From Amycolatopsis sp. cg9 (GTDB lineage Bacteria; Actinomycetota; Actinomycetes; Mycobacteriales; Pseudonocardiaceae): 64,000 nt of DNA. Position numbers and translations under genes: made by a program. Of the stretch, positions 15,755 to 24,110 are shown in pieces. The stretch is taken from contig NZ_CP166850.1 in the NCBI RefSeq assembly GCF_041346945.1, positions 310,001 through 374,000 of the forward strand, in the 5' to 3' direction. Below the pieces are notes generated by a model that saw nothing but the letters and a program-made list of their open reading frames with translations, made no database searches and was not told where the DNA came from. The first letter of the stretch is position 1; each line of letters opens with the position of its first letter.

Positions 15755-16528
15755 TCACCGGACGGGCAGCCGGTACACCGAGACGTGCGACGGCGACTCC
15801 GCCGTGAACTCGGCTCCCGCCCAGTCCGCGTGCCGGGACTCCAGCTCGAAGCCCGCCAGCCGCCCCATGAGGTCGAGCTCGGCCGGCCAGACGTAGCGCT
15901 GCGGGCACCGGCCGAGCCGCGCCTCGCGCCCCTCGCCGAACGTGAAGTGGTGCGACACCAGGTGCTGGCGCACGGTGTCGTAGGTGTCCACGCCGAGGTA
16001 CCCGGACTCGGCGCCGAAGACGACGGCGTCCTGGCCCGGCGGGAGCCGCCGGAGCTCCGGCACGCCCAGCTCGATCACGAACCGGCCGCCGGGATCGAGG
16101 TGGCGGGCGGCGTTGCGGAAGCACTCGACCTGCTCGTCCTGGGTGAGCAGGTTCCCGATCGTGTTGTAGACCAGGTAGACCAGCGAGTAGCGGCCCGGGG
16201 CCGTGGCGGTCGCCATGTCGCCGACGACCACGGGGATCGCCGCCTTCTCGCGCAGCTTGGCGAGCATCGGGCGGGACAGCTCGATGCCGGTGACGGAAAT
16301 CCCGCGGGCCGCGAGCGGGACGGCCACGCGGCCGGTGCCGATCGCGAACTCCAGGACCCGGCCGCCCCCGGCCAGCGCGGCGAGGCGGGCCACGGCGGGC
16401 TCCACGACCTCGGCCGCGAAGACGCCCCGGCCCGGGGTGTCGTAGCGCTCGGCCGTCTCGACGTCCCAGAGGTCTTCTTGGCGCACGCCCTCCACCTTCG
16501 CCCCGGCAGCGGGAACCTGTCCAACCAT
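15755..16528 (-). CDS. class I SAM-dependent methyltransferase
   Basis: About 257 residues. The Rossmann fold shows motif I GRVLEFAIGTGRVAVPLAARG and the acidic motif II TGIELSRPML, then VVVGDMAT and LVYLVYNTIGNLL, as in small-molecule methyltransferases. No substrate can be inferred. The start is uncertain: ATG 16528 lacks a clear ribosome site, TTG 16552 lies inside the palindrome at 16534-16553, and GTG 16486 follows GGTGGAGG closely. I prefer 16528 because it leaves the palindrome upstream. Confidence 0.8.
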   Translation of the reverse strand: MVGQVPAAGAKVEGVRQEDLWDVETAERYDTPGRGVFAAEVVEPAVARLAALAGGGRVLEFAIGTGRVAVPLAARGISVTGIELSRPMLAKLREKAAIPVVVGDMATATAPGRYSLVYLVYNTIGNLLTQDEQVECFRNAARHLDPGGRFVIELGVPELRRLPPGQDAVVFGAESGYLGVDTYDTVRQHLVSHHFTFGEGREARLGRCPQRYVWPAELDLMGRLAGFELESRHADWAGAEFTAESPSHVSVYRLPVR

Positions 16529-16533
16529 TTGAA

Positions 16534-16553
16534 CTTGCCCGATTTCGGGCAAG
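16534..16553. promoter_or_regulatory. perfect inverted repeat between divergent genes
   Basis: CTTGCCCGATTTCGGGCAAG has eight-base arms around a four-base A/T centre. It lies between the methyltransferase start and the small ORF that precedes glmS, in locally AT-rich DNA. It could be an operator for either side or a hairpin in a 5' leader. No regulator gene adjoins it. Confidence 0.6.
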
Positions 16554-16581
16554 AATTTGGGATTCGCGACCCGCGCGGTGC

Positions 16582-16854
16582 ATGATGGCCGACGTGCCGG
16601 ACACCGAGATCGTCGAACGCGTCGCCGCGTCCACCGGGCTCCCGCCCGGGGTCGCCGCGCGGGTGGTCGACGACGTCCTCGCCTTCTACCGGACGCCCAC
16701 CGAGGCCTACGTCCGGCGGCGGCACACCGAGCTGCAGGCCGAAGGGCGGAAGAACCCCGAAATCTTCCCGCTCATCGCCGCCGAGCTCCGCGGGCGCCTC
16801 GTCGCCGCGCCCGCGTTGTCCGAGCGGCAGCTGCGCCGCATCGTCTACGGCTAG
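16582..16854 (+). CDS. small conserved-looking hypothetical protein upstream of glmS
   Basis: A 90-residue, mostly helical and charged protein (TEIVERVAASTGLPPGVAARVVDDVLAF, RRRHTELQAEGRKNPEIF, LSERQLRRIVYG). I do not recognise the family. Coding use is typical of the region (G or C third positions throughout), which supports it as a real gene. It ends 13 bases before glmS on the same strand, so it probably shares the transcript. ATG 16582, ATG 16585 and GTG 16594 are all possible starts. Confidence 0.65.
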   Translation: MMADVPDTEIVERVAASTGLPPGVAARVVDDVLAFYRTPTEAYVRRRHTELQAEGRKNPEIFPLIAAELRGRLVAAPALSERQLRRIVYG

Positions 16855-16867
16855 AAGAGGTTCGCCC

Positions 16868-18691
16868 ATGTGCGGAATCGTCGGCTACATCGGCGGCCAG
16901 AACGCCGCCCCCATCCTGCTCGAAGGCCTGACGCGGCTGGAGTACCGCGGCTACGACTCGGCCGGGATCGCCGTGCTCGGCGCCAAGGGGGCCGCCCAGG
17001 TGCACCGGGTCGTCGGGCGGGTCCGGAACCTCGCCGCGGCGCTGCCCAAGCGACTGACCGGGAAGGTCGGCATCGGGCACACGCGGTGGGCCACCCACGG
17101 GCCCGCCTCCGAGGCCAACGCCCACCCGCACGCCTCCGAGGACGGCCGCATCTGCGTCGTCCACAACGGGATCATCGACAACGCCGACGCCCTGCGCGCG
17201 CAGCTCGCCGACGCCGGCGTCACCCTCACCTCCGAGACCGACACCGAGGTCCTCGCCCACCTGATCGCCCGCGCGAACGCGGACACCCTCGAAGACGCCG
17301 TCGTCGAAGCGGTGTCGCGGATCACCGGCACGTACGCGATCGCCGTCACCGACAGCGAATACCCGGACCGGCTGGTGATCGCGCGCAACGGGTCGCCGCT
17401 GATCATCGGCGTCGGCGAGCGCGAGATGTTCGTCGCCAGCGACCTCGCCGCGCTCGTCCGGCACACCTCGCAGGTCGCGCACCTCGACGACGGCGAGTTC
17501 GCGACGGTCTTCGCGACCGGCTACCGGACCTTCACCGTCGACGAGAGCGACACCACCAAGCCCGCCACCGAGATCGACATCGCCGCCGAAGACCTCGACC
17601 TCGGCGGCTACCCGCACTACATGGCCAAGGAAATCCAGGAGCAGCCCGAATCCGTGGAGCGGATCATCCGCGGCCGGCTCGACGACCGGTTCGGCGTCGC
17701 GCGCCTGGACGGGCTCAACCTGACGCCGCGGGAACTGCGCGGGTTCAGCCGGGTGAAGATCCTCGGCTGCGGGTCCGCCTACTACGCCGGCCAGGTCGGC
17801 GCGACGATGATCGAGGAGCTGGCGAGGATCCCCGCCGACGCCGAAGCCGCGTCGGAGTTCCGCTACCGCAACCCGATCGTCGAAGCCGACACCCTCTACA
17901 TCGCGGTCAGCCAGTCCGGCGAGACGATCGACACCGCTTTCGCCGTCGAGGAGATCAAGCGCAAGGGCGGCCGCGTGGTCGGCCTGGTCAACGTCGTCGG
18001 CTCGACCATCGCCCGCGCCTGCGACGGCGGCGTGTACCTGCACGCCGGCCCCGAGATCGCGGTCGCGTCGACCAAGGCGCTGACCAACATGGCGATCGGT
18101 TTCGCCCTGATCGCGCTCGCCCTCGGTCGCGTCCGCGATCTGTCCAATGCGGACGGACAGCGGATCATCGACGCGCTGCGCGCGATGCCCGGCCAGATCA
18201 AGTCCATCCTGGACGACGGGCCGCGCATCGCCGAGCACGCCAAGGAGGTCGCCACCGCGAACAGCCTGTTCTTCGTCGGCCGCGTCCGGGGCTACCCGGT
18301 GGCACGGGAAGGCGCGCAGAAGTTCAAGGAGATCTCCTACCGCCACGCCGAGGCGTACCAGACGTCCGAGCTCAAGCACGGCCCGCTCGCCCTGATCGAC
18401 ACCGCCCTCCCGACCGTCGCCATCGTCCCCTCGGACGAGCTGACCGGGCGCAACCTGGCCGCCGTGCAGCAGATCAAGGCCCGCGGCGGGCCCGTGCTGG
18501 CCGTGACGCACGAGGACGTCGACTTCGGCGAGCTGGACGTGCCGCGGATCGTCGTCCCCAAGACCGAGCCGGAGCTCGACCCGATCCTGCTCACGATCCC
18601 GCTGCAGCTGCTCGCCTACCACGCCGCGCTCAGCCTGGGCTACGACATCGACAAGCCGCGCAACCTGGCCAAGTCGGTCACCGTGGAGTGA
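16868..18691 (+). CDS. glmS: glutamine-fructose-6-phosphate aminotransferase (isomerizing)
   Basis: A 607-residue enzyme making glucosamine-6-phosphate, the entry to peptidoglycan amino sugars. N-terminal class II glutaminase with catalytic Cys2 (MCGIVGYIGG), RLEYRGYDSAG and GHTRWATHG; two SIS sugar-isomerase domains follow (GCGSAYYAG, SQSGETIDT, ASTKALTN); the C-terminus ends in the conserved KPRNLAKSVTVE. AGAGG precedes the ATG. No glmS ribozyme-like leader is visible, as expected outside Firmicutes. A paralogue may exist elsewhere in the genome. Confidence 0.97.
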   Translation: MCGIVGYIGGQNAAPILLEGLTRLEYRGYDSAGIAVLGAKGAAQVHRVVGRVRNLAAALPKRLTGKVGIGHTRWATHGPASEANAHPHASEDGRICVVHNGIIDNADALRAQLADAGVTLTSETDTEVLAHLIARANADTLEDAVVEAVSRITGTYAIAVTDSEYPDRLVIARNGSPLIIGVGEREMFVASDLAALVRHTSQVAHLDDGEFATVFATGYRTFTVDESDTTKPATEIDIAAEDLDLGGYPHYMAKEIQEQPESVERIIRGRLDDRFGVARLDGLNLTPRELRGFSRVKILGCGSAYYAGQVGATMIEELARIPADAEAASEFRYRNPIVEADTLYIAVSQSGETIDTAFAVEEIKRKGGRVVGLVNVVGSTIARACDGGVYLHAGPEIAVASTKALTNMAIGFALIALALGRVRDLSNADGQRIIDALRAMPGQIKSILDDGPRIAEHAKEVATANSLFFVGRVRGYPVAREGAQKFKEISYRHAEAYQTSELKHGPLALIDTALPTVAIVPSDELTGRNLAAVQQIKARGGPVLAVTHEDVDFGELDVPRIVVPKTEPELDPILLTIPLQLLAYHAALSLGYDIDKPRNLAKSVTVE

Positions 18692-18694
18692 AGC

Positions 18695-20092
18695 TCAGCC
18701 CAGCCGGAAGTCGGCCACCCGGATCGGCGACGGCGTCGTCCCCGTCGACGTTTGCTGGTACATGACGGAAAGCACGCCGTCGGTGGCCAGCCGCGAGTCG
18801 TCGACGTCGACTTCGCCGAACGCGCGCAAGTCCGGGTTGTACACCGTCTTCCAGTCGGTCCAGCCGCTCGTCTTCGTCGCCGCGACGATCCGGCCGTACG
18901 GCATCACCAGGTAGGCGTTGTCGGCGCGGTCGAACACGAGCTTCGTGCGCTGGGTCGATTCCGGCGCCACCGGCACTTCGCGTTTGGTCCAGCCGCCGCC
19001 GGCCGCCCGGCTGAGGAAGAACGTGCGGCCGTACTGCTTGCGCTGCGCCGAATAGTCCGTGACGCACTGCGTGAAGCGGCCGGGCACGTAGCTGATGACG
19101 ACGTGCGGCTGCCCGGCGGCGTCGACGGCCTGGCTCTCCTGGTTCATCAGGCCGTGGTCGGCGCCGAGCGGGTCGACGACCGTGCCCGGCGTGCTCACCG
19201 ACACCGGGGTCGCGGCAGCCGCACCGGAATCGGTCCGCCAGGTCCGGCCGCGGTCGTCGCTGTAGACGTAGCCGGTGTCGTGGTTGGCCAGGCCACCGGC
19301 GTTGCACAGCACGCCGGTGTTGCCTTCGCGCCAGGTGAACGCCGCGTGCAGCCGCCCGCCGGGCCCGTAGGTGAGGCCGTGCAGGTACATGTTGCGGGTC
19401 GTGCTGGTCACGCCGTTTCCGGACGTCCACGAGCCGGTCGCCGACGTCCACTTCCCGAGCTTGCGCCAGCTGCCGCCGCTGTACTCGGCGAGCTCGTTGA
19501 CGCCGTTGCCGGAGCCGCCGGTCCGGTAGCTGAGCTGCAGCGTCCGTTCCGGCGTCACGACGAACTGCGGGTAGGTGATCGCGCCGAGGTCGACGTCGTC
19601 CAGCGTGCGCTGCACCGGCCCGAAAGCCGACGCCGTCCAGGCGTGCGAGGCCGGCGACGAGAGCAGGCCCGCCACGGATGCGACGTAGAAGACCTGGTTG
19701 CCGTGGGTGTCCATGGCCACGTGCAGGCGGCCGTCCGCCGGCGAGACGCCCATCGAGATCACGTTGTGCGAGTCGTCGACGGTGAGCTTGTGCGGCAGCA
19801 CGACGGTCTGCCACGCGCCGGTGAACCCGGCGCGCCGGGCGAGCACCGCGCTGCGGTCCGCGGTGTACCAGGCCGCGTACTGGTAGCCCGCGTGGCTGAA
19901 GATGCCGCTCTGCTGGAAGGAATCGTTGTTCACCAGCCCGTCGTAGGAGACGAAGTACAGCGCCGCCGGGTCGAGCTGGGTGTCGCCGATCTTCGCCACC
20001 GATACCGCGGCCTCGGCCGGCGTGGCGGGCAGCAGCGGCAGCGCCGCGGCCACCAGCACGCCGAGGATGGGGGAAAGCGCTCTCTTCCTCAT
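18695..20092 (-). CDS. secreted BNR_4-type beta-propeller protein, candidate lyase or glycosidase
   Basis: A 465-residue exported protein: signal peptide 1-28 (ending PAEAA) and a propeller built of BNR-like strands (SDDRGRTWRTD, NHDTGYVYSDD). The pattern, including DDSHNVISMGVSPADGRLHVAMDTHG, matches BNR_4-containing proteins. That group includes ulvan lyases (PL24/PL25) and enzymes acting on rhamnose-glucuronate linkages, so a role on acidic plant or algal glycans is plausible given the pectin genes upstream, but it is not shown. GAGGG precedes the ATG. The stop is three bases from the convergent glmS stop. Confidence 0.78.
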   Translation of the reverse strand: MRKRALSPILGVLVAAALPLLPATPAEAAVSVAKIGDTQLDPAALYFVSYDGLVNNDSFQQSGIFSHAGYQYAAWYTADRSAVLARRAGFTGAWQTVVLPHKLTVDDSHNVISMGVSPADGRLHVAMDTHGNQVFYVASVAGLLSSPASHAWTASAFGPVQRTLDDVDLGAITYPQFVVTPERTLQLSYRTGGSGNGVNELAEYSGGSWRKLGKWTSATGSWTSGNGVTSTTRNMYLHGLTYGPGGRLHAAFTWREGNTGVLCNAGGLANHDTGYVYSDDRGRTWRTDSGAAAATPVSVSTPGTVVDPLGADHGLMNQESQAVDAAGQPHVVISYVPGRFTQCVTDYSAQRKQYGRTFFLSRAAGGGWTKREVPVAPESTQRTKLVFDRADNAYLVMPYGRIVAATKTSGWTDWKTVYNPDLRAFGEVDVDDSRLATDGVLSVMYQQTSTGTTPSPIRVADFRLG

Positions 20093-20179
20093 GGCCGGTC
20101 CCTCCCACGCCGTGTTAACGCGAACAAGGATCGACCGTCACGCGAGCTCCGTCAACCGGCGGATGGCGGGTTTCCCGGC

Positions 20180-21349
20180 TCAGACCCGCCCGGCGAGCGC
20201 GGCGCCGTCGATTTCCTCCCGCCGTGCCCGGGCTTGCTTGGGCATGTTCCAGCCGAGCACCCCGACGACGGCCCCGTTCCGGTGGTAGCGGGCGACGAAC
20301 CGGCCCGCGGCCGGGTCACCGTCCACAATGGATACCTCGGCGTCCGCGGCCGGGGTGCCGTGCACGTGGATCCGGGCGTCGAACTGGTTCGTCCAGAAGT
20401 ACGGCACCGGCGTGTACGGACGGTCCTCGCCGAGGACGTTGCCGGCGACCGCGATCGCCTGCTCGGTGGCGTTGGTCCGGTTTTCCAGCCGCAGCAGGAC
20501 GTCGAGCTGCTCGTGGTGCCAGCGGGCGACGTCGCCCGCCGCGTAGATCCCTCCGGCGGCGCGGCACCGGGAGTCGCACACCACGCCGTTGTCGCACAGC
20601 ACACCGCTGCCCGCCAGCCACTCCGTCGCCGGCGCGGCGCCGAACGCCACCACGACGACGTCGGCGGGCAGCACCTCGCCGGTCCCGAGCCGCACCCCGG
20701 CGACCCGCCCGGCCACCTCGGTCAGCCCGGTGACCGCGGCACCGAGCCGCAGCCGGACGCCCCGCCCGGCGTGCAGCGCGCCGAGCACCCCGGCGACGAG
20801 CGGGCCGAACTGGTACGCCAGCGGCGCGGCCTGCGGTCCGGCCAGCGTGACCTCGACGTCGAGGCCGCACAGGGTGGCCGCGATTTCGGTGCCGAGGACG
20901 CCGTCCCCGACGACCACCACCCGCTTGCCCGGCGTCAAGTCGGTGCGCAGGGCCAGCGCGTCGTCGAGGGTGCGCAGCACGTGGACACCCATCAGGCCGT
21001 GCTGACCGGGCAGGGTGCGTGGCCGCAGGCCGGTGGCCAGCACGATCGCGTCCGCGGTCAGCGCCCGCCCGCCCAGCGTGTGGACGGTCCGCTCACCGGC
21101 GTCGAGCCGGACCGCCGGGTCGCCCAGCACGAAGTCGGCGGCCAGGCCGGCCAGTGCCTCCGGGGTGCGCAGCCGGGCCCGCTCGGGTTCCCAGGCCCCG
21201 GCTAGGACCTGTTTGGACAGTGGCGGCCGGTCGTATGGCAGGTGGGCCTCGGCGCCCAGCACGGTCACGCCGCCCTCGTACCCCTTGCGGCGCAGGGCTT
21301 CCACCGTGGCGAGACCCGCGGCGGACGCCCCGACGACGAGGACGTTCAC
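20180..21349 (-). CDS. ferredoxin reductase (FAD/NAD(P)H) of the P450 operon
   Basis: A 389-residue oxidoreductase that should pass electrons from NAD(P)H to the adjacent ferredoxin. FAD-binding VVGASAAGLATVEALR at the N-terminus, NAD(P)-binding VVVGDGVLGTEIAATL near residue 150, FAD-binding GIYAAGDVARW near 270, and a C-terminal reductase domain. Low-potential rubredoxin/putidaredoxin reductase type. The GTG start overlaps the ferredoxin stop by four bases; it is the last gene of the P450-TetR-ferredoxin-reductase operon. Confidence 0.92.
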   Translation of the reverse strand: MNVLVVGASAAGLATVEALRRKGYEGGVTVLGAEAHLPYDRPPLSKQVLAGAWEPERARLRTPEALAGLAADFVLGDPAVRLDAGERTVHTLGGRALTADAIVLATGLRPRTLPGQHGLMGVHVLRTLDDALALRTDLTPGKRVVVVGDGVLGTEIAATLCGLDVEVTLAGPQAAPLAYQFGPLVAGVLGALHAGRGVRLRLGAAVTGLTEVAGRVAGVRLGTGEVLPADVVVVAFGAAPATEWLAGSGVLCDNGVVCDSRCRAAGGIYAAGDVARWHHEQLDVLLRLENRTNATEQAIAVAGNVLGEDRPYTPVPYFWTNQFDARIHVHGTPAADAEVSIVDGDPAAGRFVARYHRNGAVVGVLGWNMPKQARARREEIDGAALAGRV

Positions 21350-21546
21350 GCGTCCTCGCTGACCGAAATCGCGACGCCGGGGCAGACGCTGGCCGCTTCC
21401 CGGACGATCTTGTGGTGCTCCTCGCCGGGGTGCTCTTCGAGCAGGATCACGATCCCGTCGTCTTCGCGCTGGTCGAACACGTCCGGTGCGAGCAGCACGC
21501 AAGTTCCGGCGCCGCAGCACTTTTCCTCATCGACGGTGACCTTCAT
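21346..21546 (-). CDS. 3Fe-4S-type ferredoxin
   Basis: A 66-residue acidic ferredoxin: CCGAGTC near the N-terminus and ASVCPG near the C-terminus give a Cys-x5-Cys...Cys-Pro cluster motif typical of actinobacterial P450 partners carrying one 3Fe-4S cluster. It overlaps both neighbours (20 bases with the TetR gene, four with the reductase), so stoichiometric translation is likely. Confidence 0.93.
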   Translation of the reverse strand: MKVTVDEEKCCGAGTCVLLAPDVFDQREDDGIVILLEEHPGEEHHKIVREAASVCPGVAISVSEDA

Positions 21547-22192
21547 GGCCGTTCCTTTCCCTCGGGTGGTTCGTGACGGGCGCGAGCCACAGGCCGACCA
21601 GTGCGTCGGTCAGGCCCGTGGCGGCCTCGCGCCAGGTGGCTCTCGGGGTGGCGCCGCCTTCGGCCAAGGCGCGTTCGCGCTCGGCCATCGTGTGGATCAG
21701 CAGCTGCCGGGTCATGGCGTTGCGTTCGGCGCGGACGTCGGGCGGCAGCTCGGGCAGGCACCGGGCCAGCCCCTCGACGGTCCGCGCCAGTGACGGCGAC
21801 GACAGCGTCTCCGCCGCGATGACCGCCCGCAGCGACGGCTCGGTCATCACCTGCGCGGTGAACCGGGCGAACCAGCTGGGCGGCCCCGCCGTCGCCAGGT
21901 ACTCGGTCGAGGGGTGCACCAGGCAGCGGACCCAGTCCCGCAGCCCGGCGCGGCCGCCGAGCTCCGCCAGCATGTCCTGGCGGAGCTCCTCGACCCGGGC
22001 GGAGTGCCGTCGGGCGATGGCGCGCACCAGATCGGCGCGGGTGCCGAAGTGGTAGCCGACCGCGGTGTTGTTGCCCTGTCCGGCGGCCTCGCTGATCTGC
22101 CGGTTGGACACGGCGAGCACGCCGTGCTCGGCGTACAGCCGTTCCGCGACGGTCAGGATCAGCTCCCGCGTCGCCTGCGCCCGGTCGGTCAC
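21527..22192 (-). CDS. TetR-family regulator inside the P450 operon
   Basis: A 221-residue TetR protein: helix-turn-helix at 1-60 (ATRELILTVAERLYAEHGVLAVSNRQISEAAGQ, YHFGTRADLVRAI) and a ligand domain with KstR2/BetI-like architecture. It is the second gene of the operon; its GTG overlaps the P450 stop by four bases. Because it is cotranscribed, it probably autoregulates the operon through the palindrome at 23448-23469. Confidence 0.88.
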   Translation of the reverse strand: MTDRAQATRELILTVAERLYAEHGVLAVSNRQISEAAGQGNNTAVGYHFGTRADLVRAIARRHSARVEELRQDMLAELGGRAGLRDWVRCLVHPSTEYLATAGPPSWFARFTAQVMTEPSLRAVIAAETLSSPSLARTVEGLARCLPELPPDVRAERNAMTRQLLIHTMAERERALAEGGATPRATWREAATGLTDALVGLWLAPVTNHPRERNGHEGHRR

Positions 22193-23391
22193 CAGCGGAC
22201 GGGCAGTTCCCGCAGGCCGCCGACGGCGAGCCCCTCGACCCGGCGCAGTTCGTCCGCCGGGACGGCGAGCTCGAGCGAAGGCAGCTTGCGCAGCAGCACT
22301 TCCAGGACGACCTGCAGCTCGGTGCGGGCCAGCGGCTGCCCGAGGCAGGCGTGCGCACCGGCCCCGAAGGCGAGGTGCGGGTTCGGGCTGCGGCCCAGGT
22401 CCATTTCGGCGGCGTTGCCGAACGCGCGCTCGTCCCGGTTGGCGGCGGCCATGCTGCACATCGCGGTGGTGCCGCGCGGCAGCACGGTCCCGCCGACCTC
22501 GAAGTCCTCGCCGAGGTAGCGCATCATGCCGACCCCGGCGTTGGCGTCCAGCCGCAGCGATTCTTCGACGGCCGTGCGCACCAGCGACGGGTCGGCGAGC
22601 AGCGCCTCCCACCGGCTCCGGTCGGCCAGCAGCATCGCGACCATCTTGGCGATCATGTTCGCGGTCGTCTCGTGCCCGGCGATGAGCAGGCCGATCCCGG
22701 TGGCGATGAGCATCGGGTCCGGCCAGCCTTCGGGCAGCAGCGCGCTCAGGATGTCGTCCCCGGGTTCGGCCCGCTTGCCGGCGATGAGCCCGCCCATGTA
22801 CCGCCCGAACTCCTGCTGGGCGGCGTCGAACTCGGCCTGGGTGTACCGGGTCATGCTGAGCATGACGTCGGACCAGTGCGCGAACCGGTCGCGGTCGGTG
22901 TCGGGCACGCCGAGCATGTCGCAGATGACCCAGACCGGCAGCGGGAAGGCGACCCCCGCCTTGAGGTCCCCGGGCGCGCCCTTGGCGACCATCTCGTCGA
23001 TGAGCTGCTCGGCCATCGCCGCCATCCCGGGCCGCAGCGCGTTCATCCGCTTGGCGGTGAACCACTTCCCGAGCGTGCGCCGCCAGGTGATGTGGGCTTC
23101 GCCGTGCTGCGGCAGCACGGTGGCCATCTCGGAGTTGAAGATCCCGCCGGACTCGGTGTCGGCGACCCGCGCGGCGTCGTCGGCCGGGGTCGGGCGGGTG
23201 AAGCGGGGGTCGGAGAGGACGGTCTTGACGTCGTCGTAACGGGTGATCAGGGTCGCTTGGTCGCCGCTGGCCAGCGCGACGTGGGCGACGGGGCACTTCT
23301 CCCGGAACTCGGCCCACTGGGGCGGGGGTTCGAGCGCGCTCGCGGTGTCGAACGGGAAGCGTGGCAGCGGGTCGGTGTGGGTCGGCGTCAT
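22189..23391 (-). CDS. cytochrome P450 (operon with own ferredoxin and reductase)
   Basis: A 400-residue class I bacterial P450. I-helix oxygen motif AGHETTANM, K-helix EESLR, PxxF-region substitute DLGRSPN, and heme loop FGAGAHACLG with the Cys thiolate. The start at 23391 is supported by GGAG seven bases upstream; the longer reading to 23448 would begin inside the palindrome. Gene order (P450, TetR, ferredoxin, reductase) supplies the whole electron chain. The substrate is unknown; no biosynthetic genes adjoin it. Confidence 0.94.
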   Translation of the reverse strand: MTPTHTDPLPRFPFDTASALEPPPQWAEFREKCPVAHVALASGDQATLITRYDDVKTVLSDPRFTRPTPADDAARVADTESGGIFNSEMATVLPQHGEAHITWRRTLGKWFTAKRMNALRPGMAAMAEQLIDEMVAKGAPGDLKAGVAFPLPVWVICDMLGVPDTDRDRFAHWSDVMLSMTRYTQAEFDAAQQEFGRYMGGLIAGKRAEPGDDILSALLPEGWPDPMLIATGIGLLIAGHETTANMIAKMVAMLLADRSRWEALLADPSLVRTAVEESLRLDANAGVGMMRYLGEDFEVGGTVLPRGTTAMCSMAAANRDERAFGNAAEMDLGRSPNPHLAFGAGAHACLGQPLARTELQVVLEVLLRKLPSLELAVPADELRRVEGLAVGGLRELPVRW

Positions 23392-23447
23392 CACGGGCTC
23401 CTCGTTGGTGAATGTCCCCTGTTCCCGAGGATGGCCAAGGTTCGACA

Positions 23448-23469
23448 TTAAGTCAAGCAGTTGACTTAA
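23448..23469. promoter_or_regulatory. TetR-type operator of the P450 operon
   Basis: Perfect 22-bp inverted repeat: TTAAGTCAA, GCAG, TTGACTTAA. It lies 57 bases upstream of the P450 start in otherwise GC-rich DNA. The minus-strand TTGACT within it could be the -35 element, so binding would block the promoter. The TetR gene in the operon is the natural candidate ligand. Confidence 0.82.
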
Positions 23470-23487
23470 GATCGGGTGGTGGGTGCC

Positions 23488-23547
23488 GAGGTCGCGAATG
23501 ACTCATTGGGGACGCTGGAGGACGCGAATGAGTCATTCGCGACCTCC
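23488..23547. repeat. family B 30-bp repeat, two units
   Basis: Two 30-bp units based on GAGGTCGCGAATGACTCATT. The second carries the self-complementary form GCGAATGAGTCATTCGC. The second unit plus about 50 bases of 3' flank (through CAGCGGCACAGGG) is duplicated at about 23908-23980. Confidence 0.88.
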
Positions 23548-23782
23548 GGACACGGCGCAGTGACCGGCGAGATGCCGCGGCAGCGGCACAGGGCGGGCCC
23601 GCAGGCGGGTGGGGCGGGACGGCGGGCCCGCGACGCGGGGCCATCGGCACGAACCTGGCGAGAACGGGGCGGGCGGCGGCGCGGGCCGACGGGACAGCGC
23701 GGGCGGGACGGCCGGGGCGGCCCCGCGGCGCGAACCCGGCAGGCCGGGCCGCCGGCGCGAGCCGGCGAGGCAAGCCGGTGCC
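23548..23782. other. gene-free GC-rich spacer between family B arrays
   Basis: About 235 bases of almost pure G/C with short GGGCGGG-type runs. Several frames are open, but only because stop codons are rare in such DNA; there is no ribosome site, start context or recognisable protein. I see no gene here. Confidence 0.65.
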
Positions 23783-23932
23783 GAGGTCGCGAATGACTCA
23801 TACGGGACGCTGGAGGTCGCGAATGACTCATTCGGGACGCCGGAGGTCGCGAATGACTCATTCGGGACGCCGGAGGTCGCGAATGACTCATACGGGACGC
23901 TGGAGGTCGCGAATGACTCATTCGCGACCTCC
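23783..23932. repeat. family B tandem array, five 30-bp units
   Basis: Five exact 30-bp units starting GAGGTCGCGAATGACTCAT. Units 1 and 4 share CATACGGGACGCTG, units 2 and 3 share CATTCGGGACGCCG, and unit 5 closes with TCATTCGCGACCTCC, so the last unit is palindromic and the array as a whole is bounded by inverted ends. No unique spacers, hence not CRISPR. Confidence 0.93.
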
Positions 23933-24065
23933 GGACACGGCGCAGTGACCGGCGAGATGCCACGGCAGCGGCACAGGGTGGCCCCGTGACGCGGACCGGC
24001 GGGGCGAACCCGCCAGCCGGGCCAGGGCCAGCAGCACCGTAGGCCAGCAGCACCACCCGCCACCC

Positions 24066-24094
24066 GACGTCATGAACGAGTCGTTCATGACGTC
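24066..24094. terminator. perfect hairpin after the FMN-binding protein gene (family C-like)
   Basis: GACGTCATGAACGA, one G, TCGTTCATGACGTC: 14-base perfect arms. It begins 17 bases past the PNPOx-like stop. There is no U tract, but actinobacterial terminators often lack one. Its CATGAACGA core links it to the family C repeats at 49735 and 55390. Confidence 0.65.
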
Positions 24095-24110
24095 CGGGCC
24101 GCCGCTCAGC

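Noticed and set aside
16855..16867. glmS ribozyme leader
   Set aside because: Only 13 bases separate the preceding ORF from glmS; no ribozyme-like fold fits.
20065..20082. AAAGCGCTCTC as a LacI-type operator at the BNR gene
   Set aside because: It lies inside the first codons of the gene and its outer arms do not match.
23783..23932. Possible CRISPR array
   Set aside because: Units are contiguous 30-bp repeats with no unique spacers and no cas genes nearby.
23609..23989. Open frame encoding repeats of the type EVANDSFGTP
   Set aside because: The 30-bp period keeps several frames open on both strands; there is no ribosome site and the frame runs through GC-rich spacer. Similar decapeptide-like frames occur in families A and C, all intergenic.
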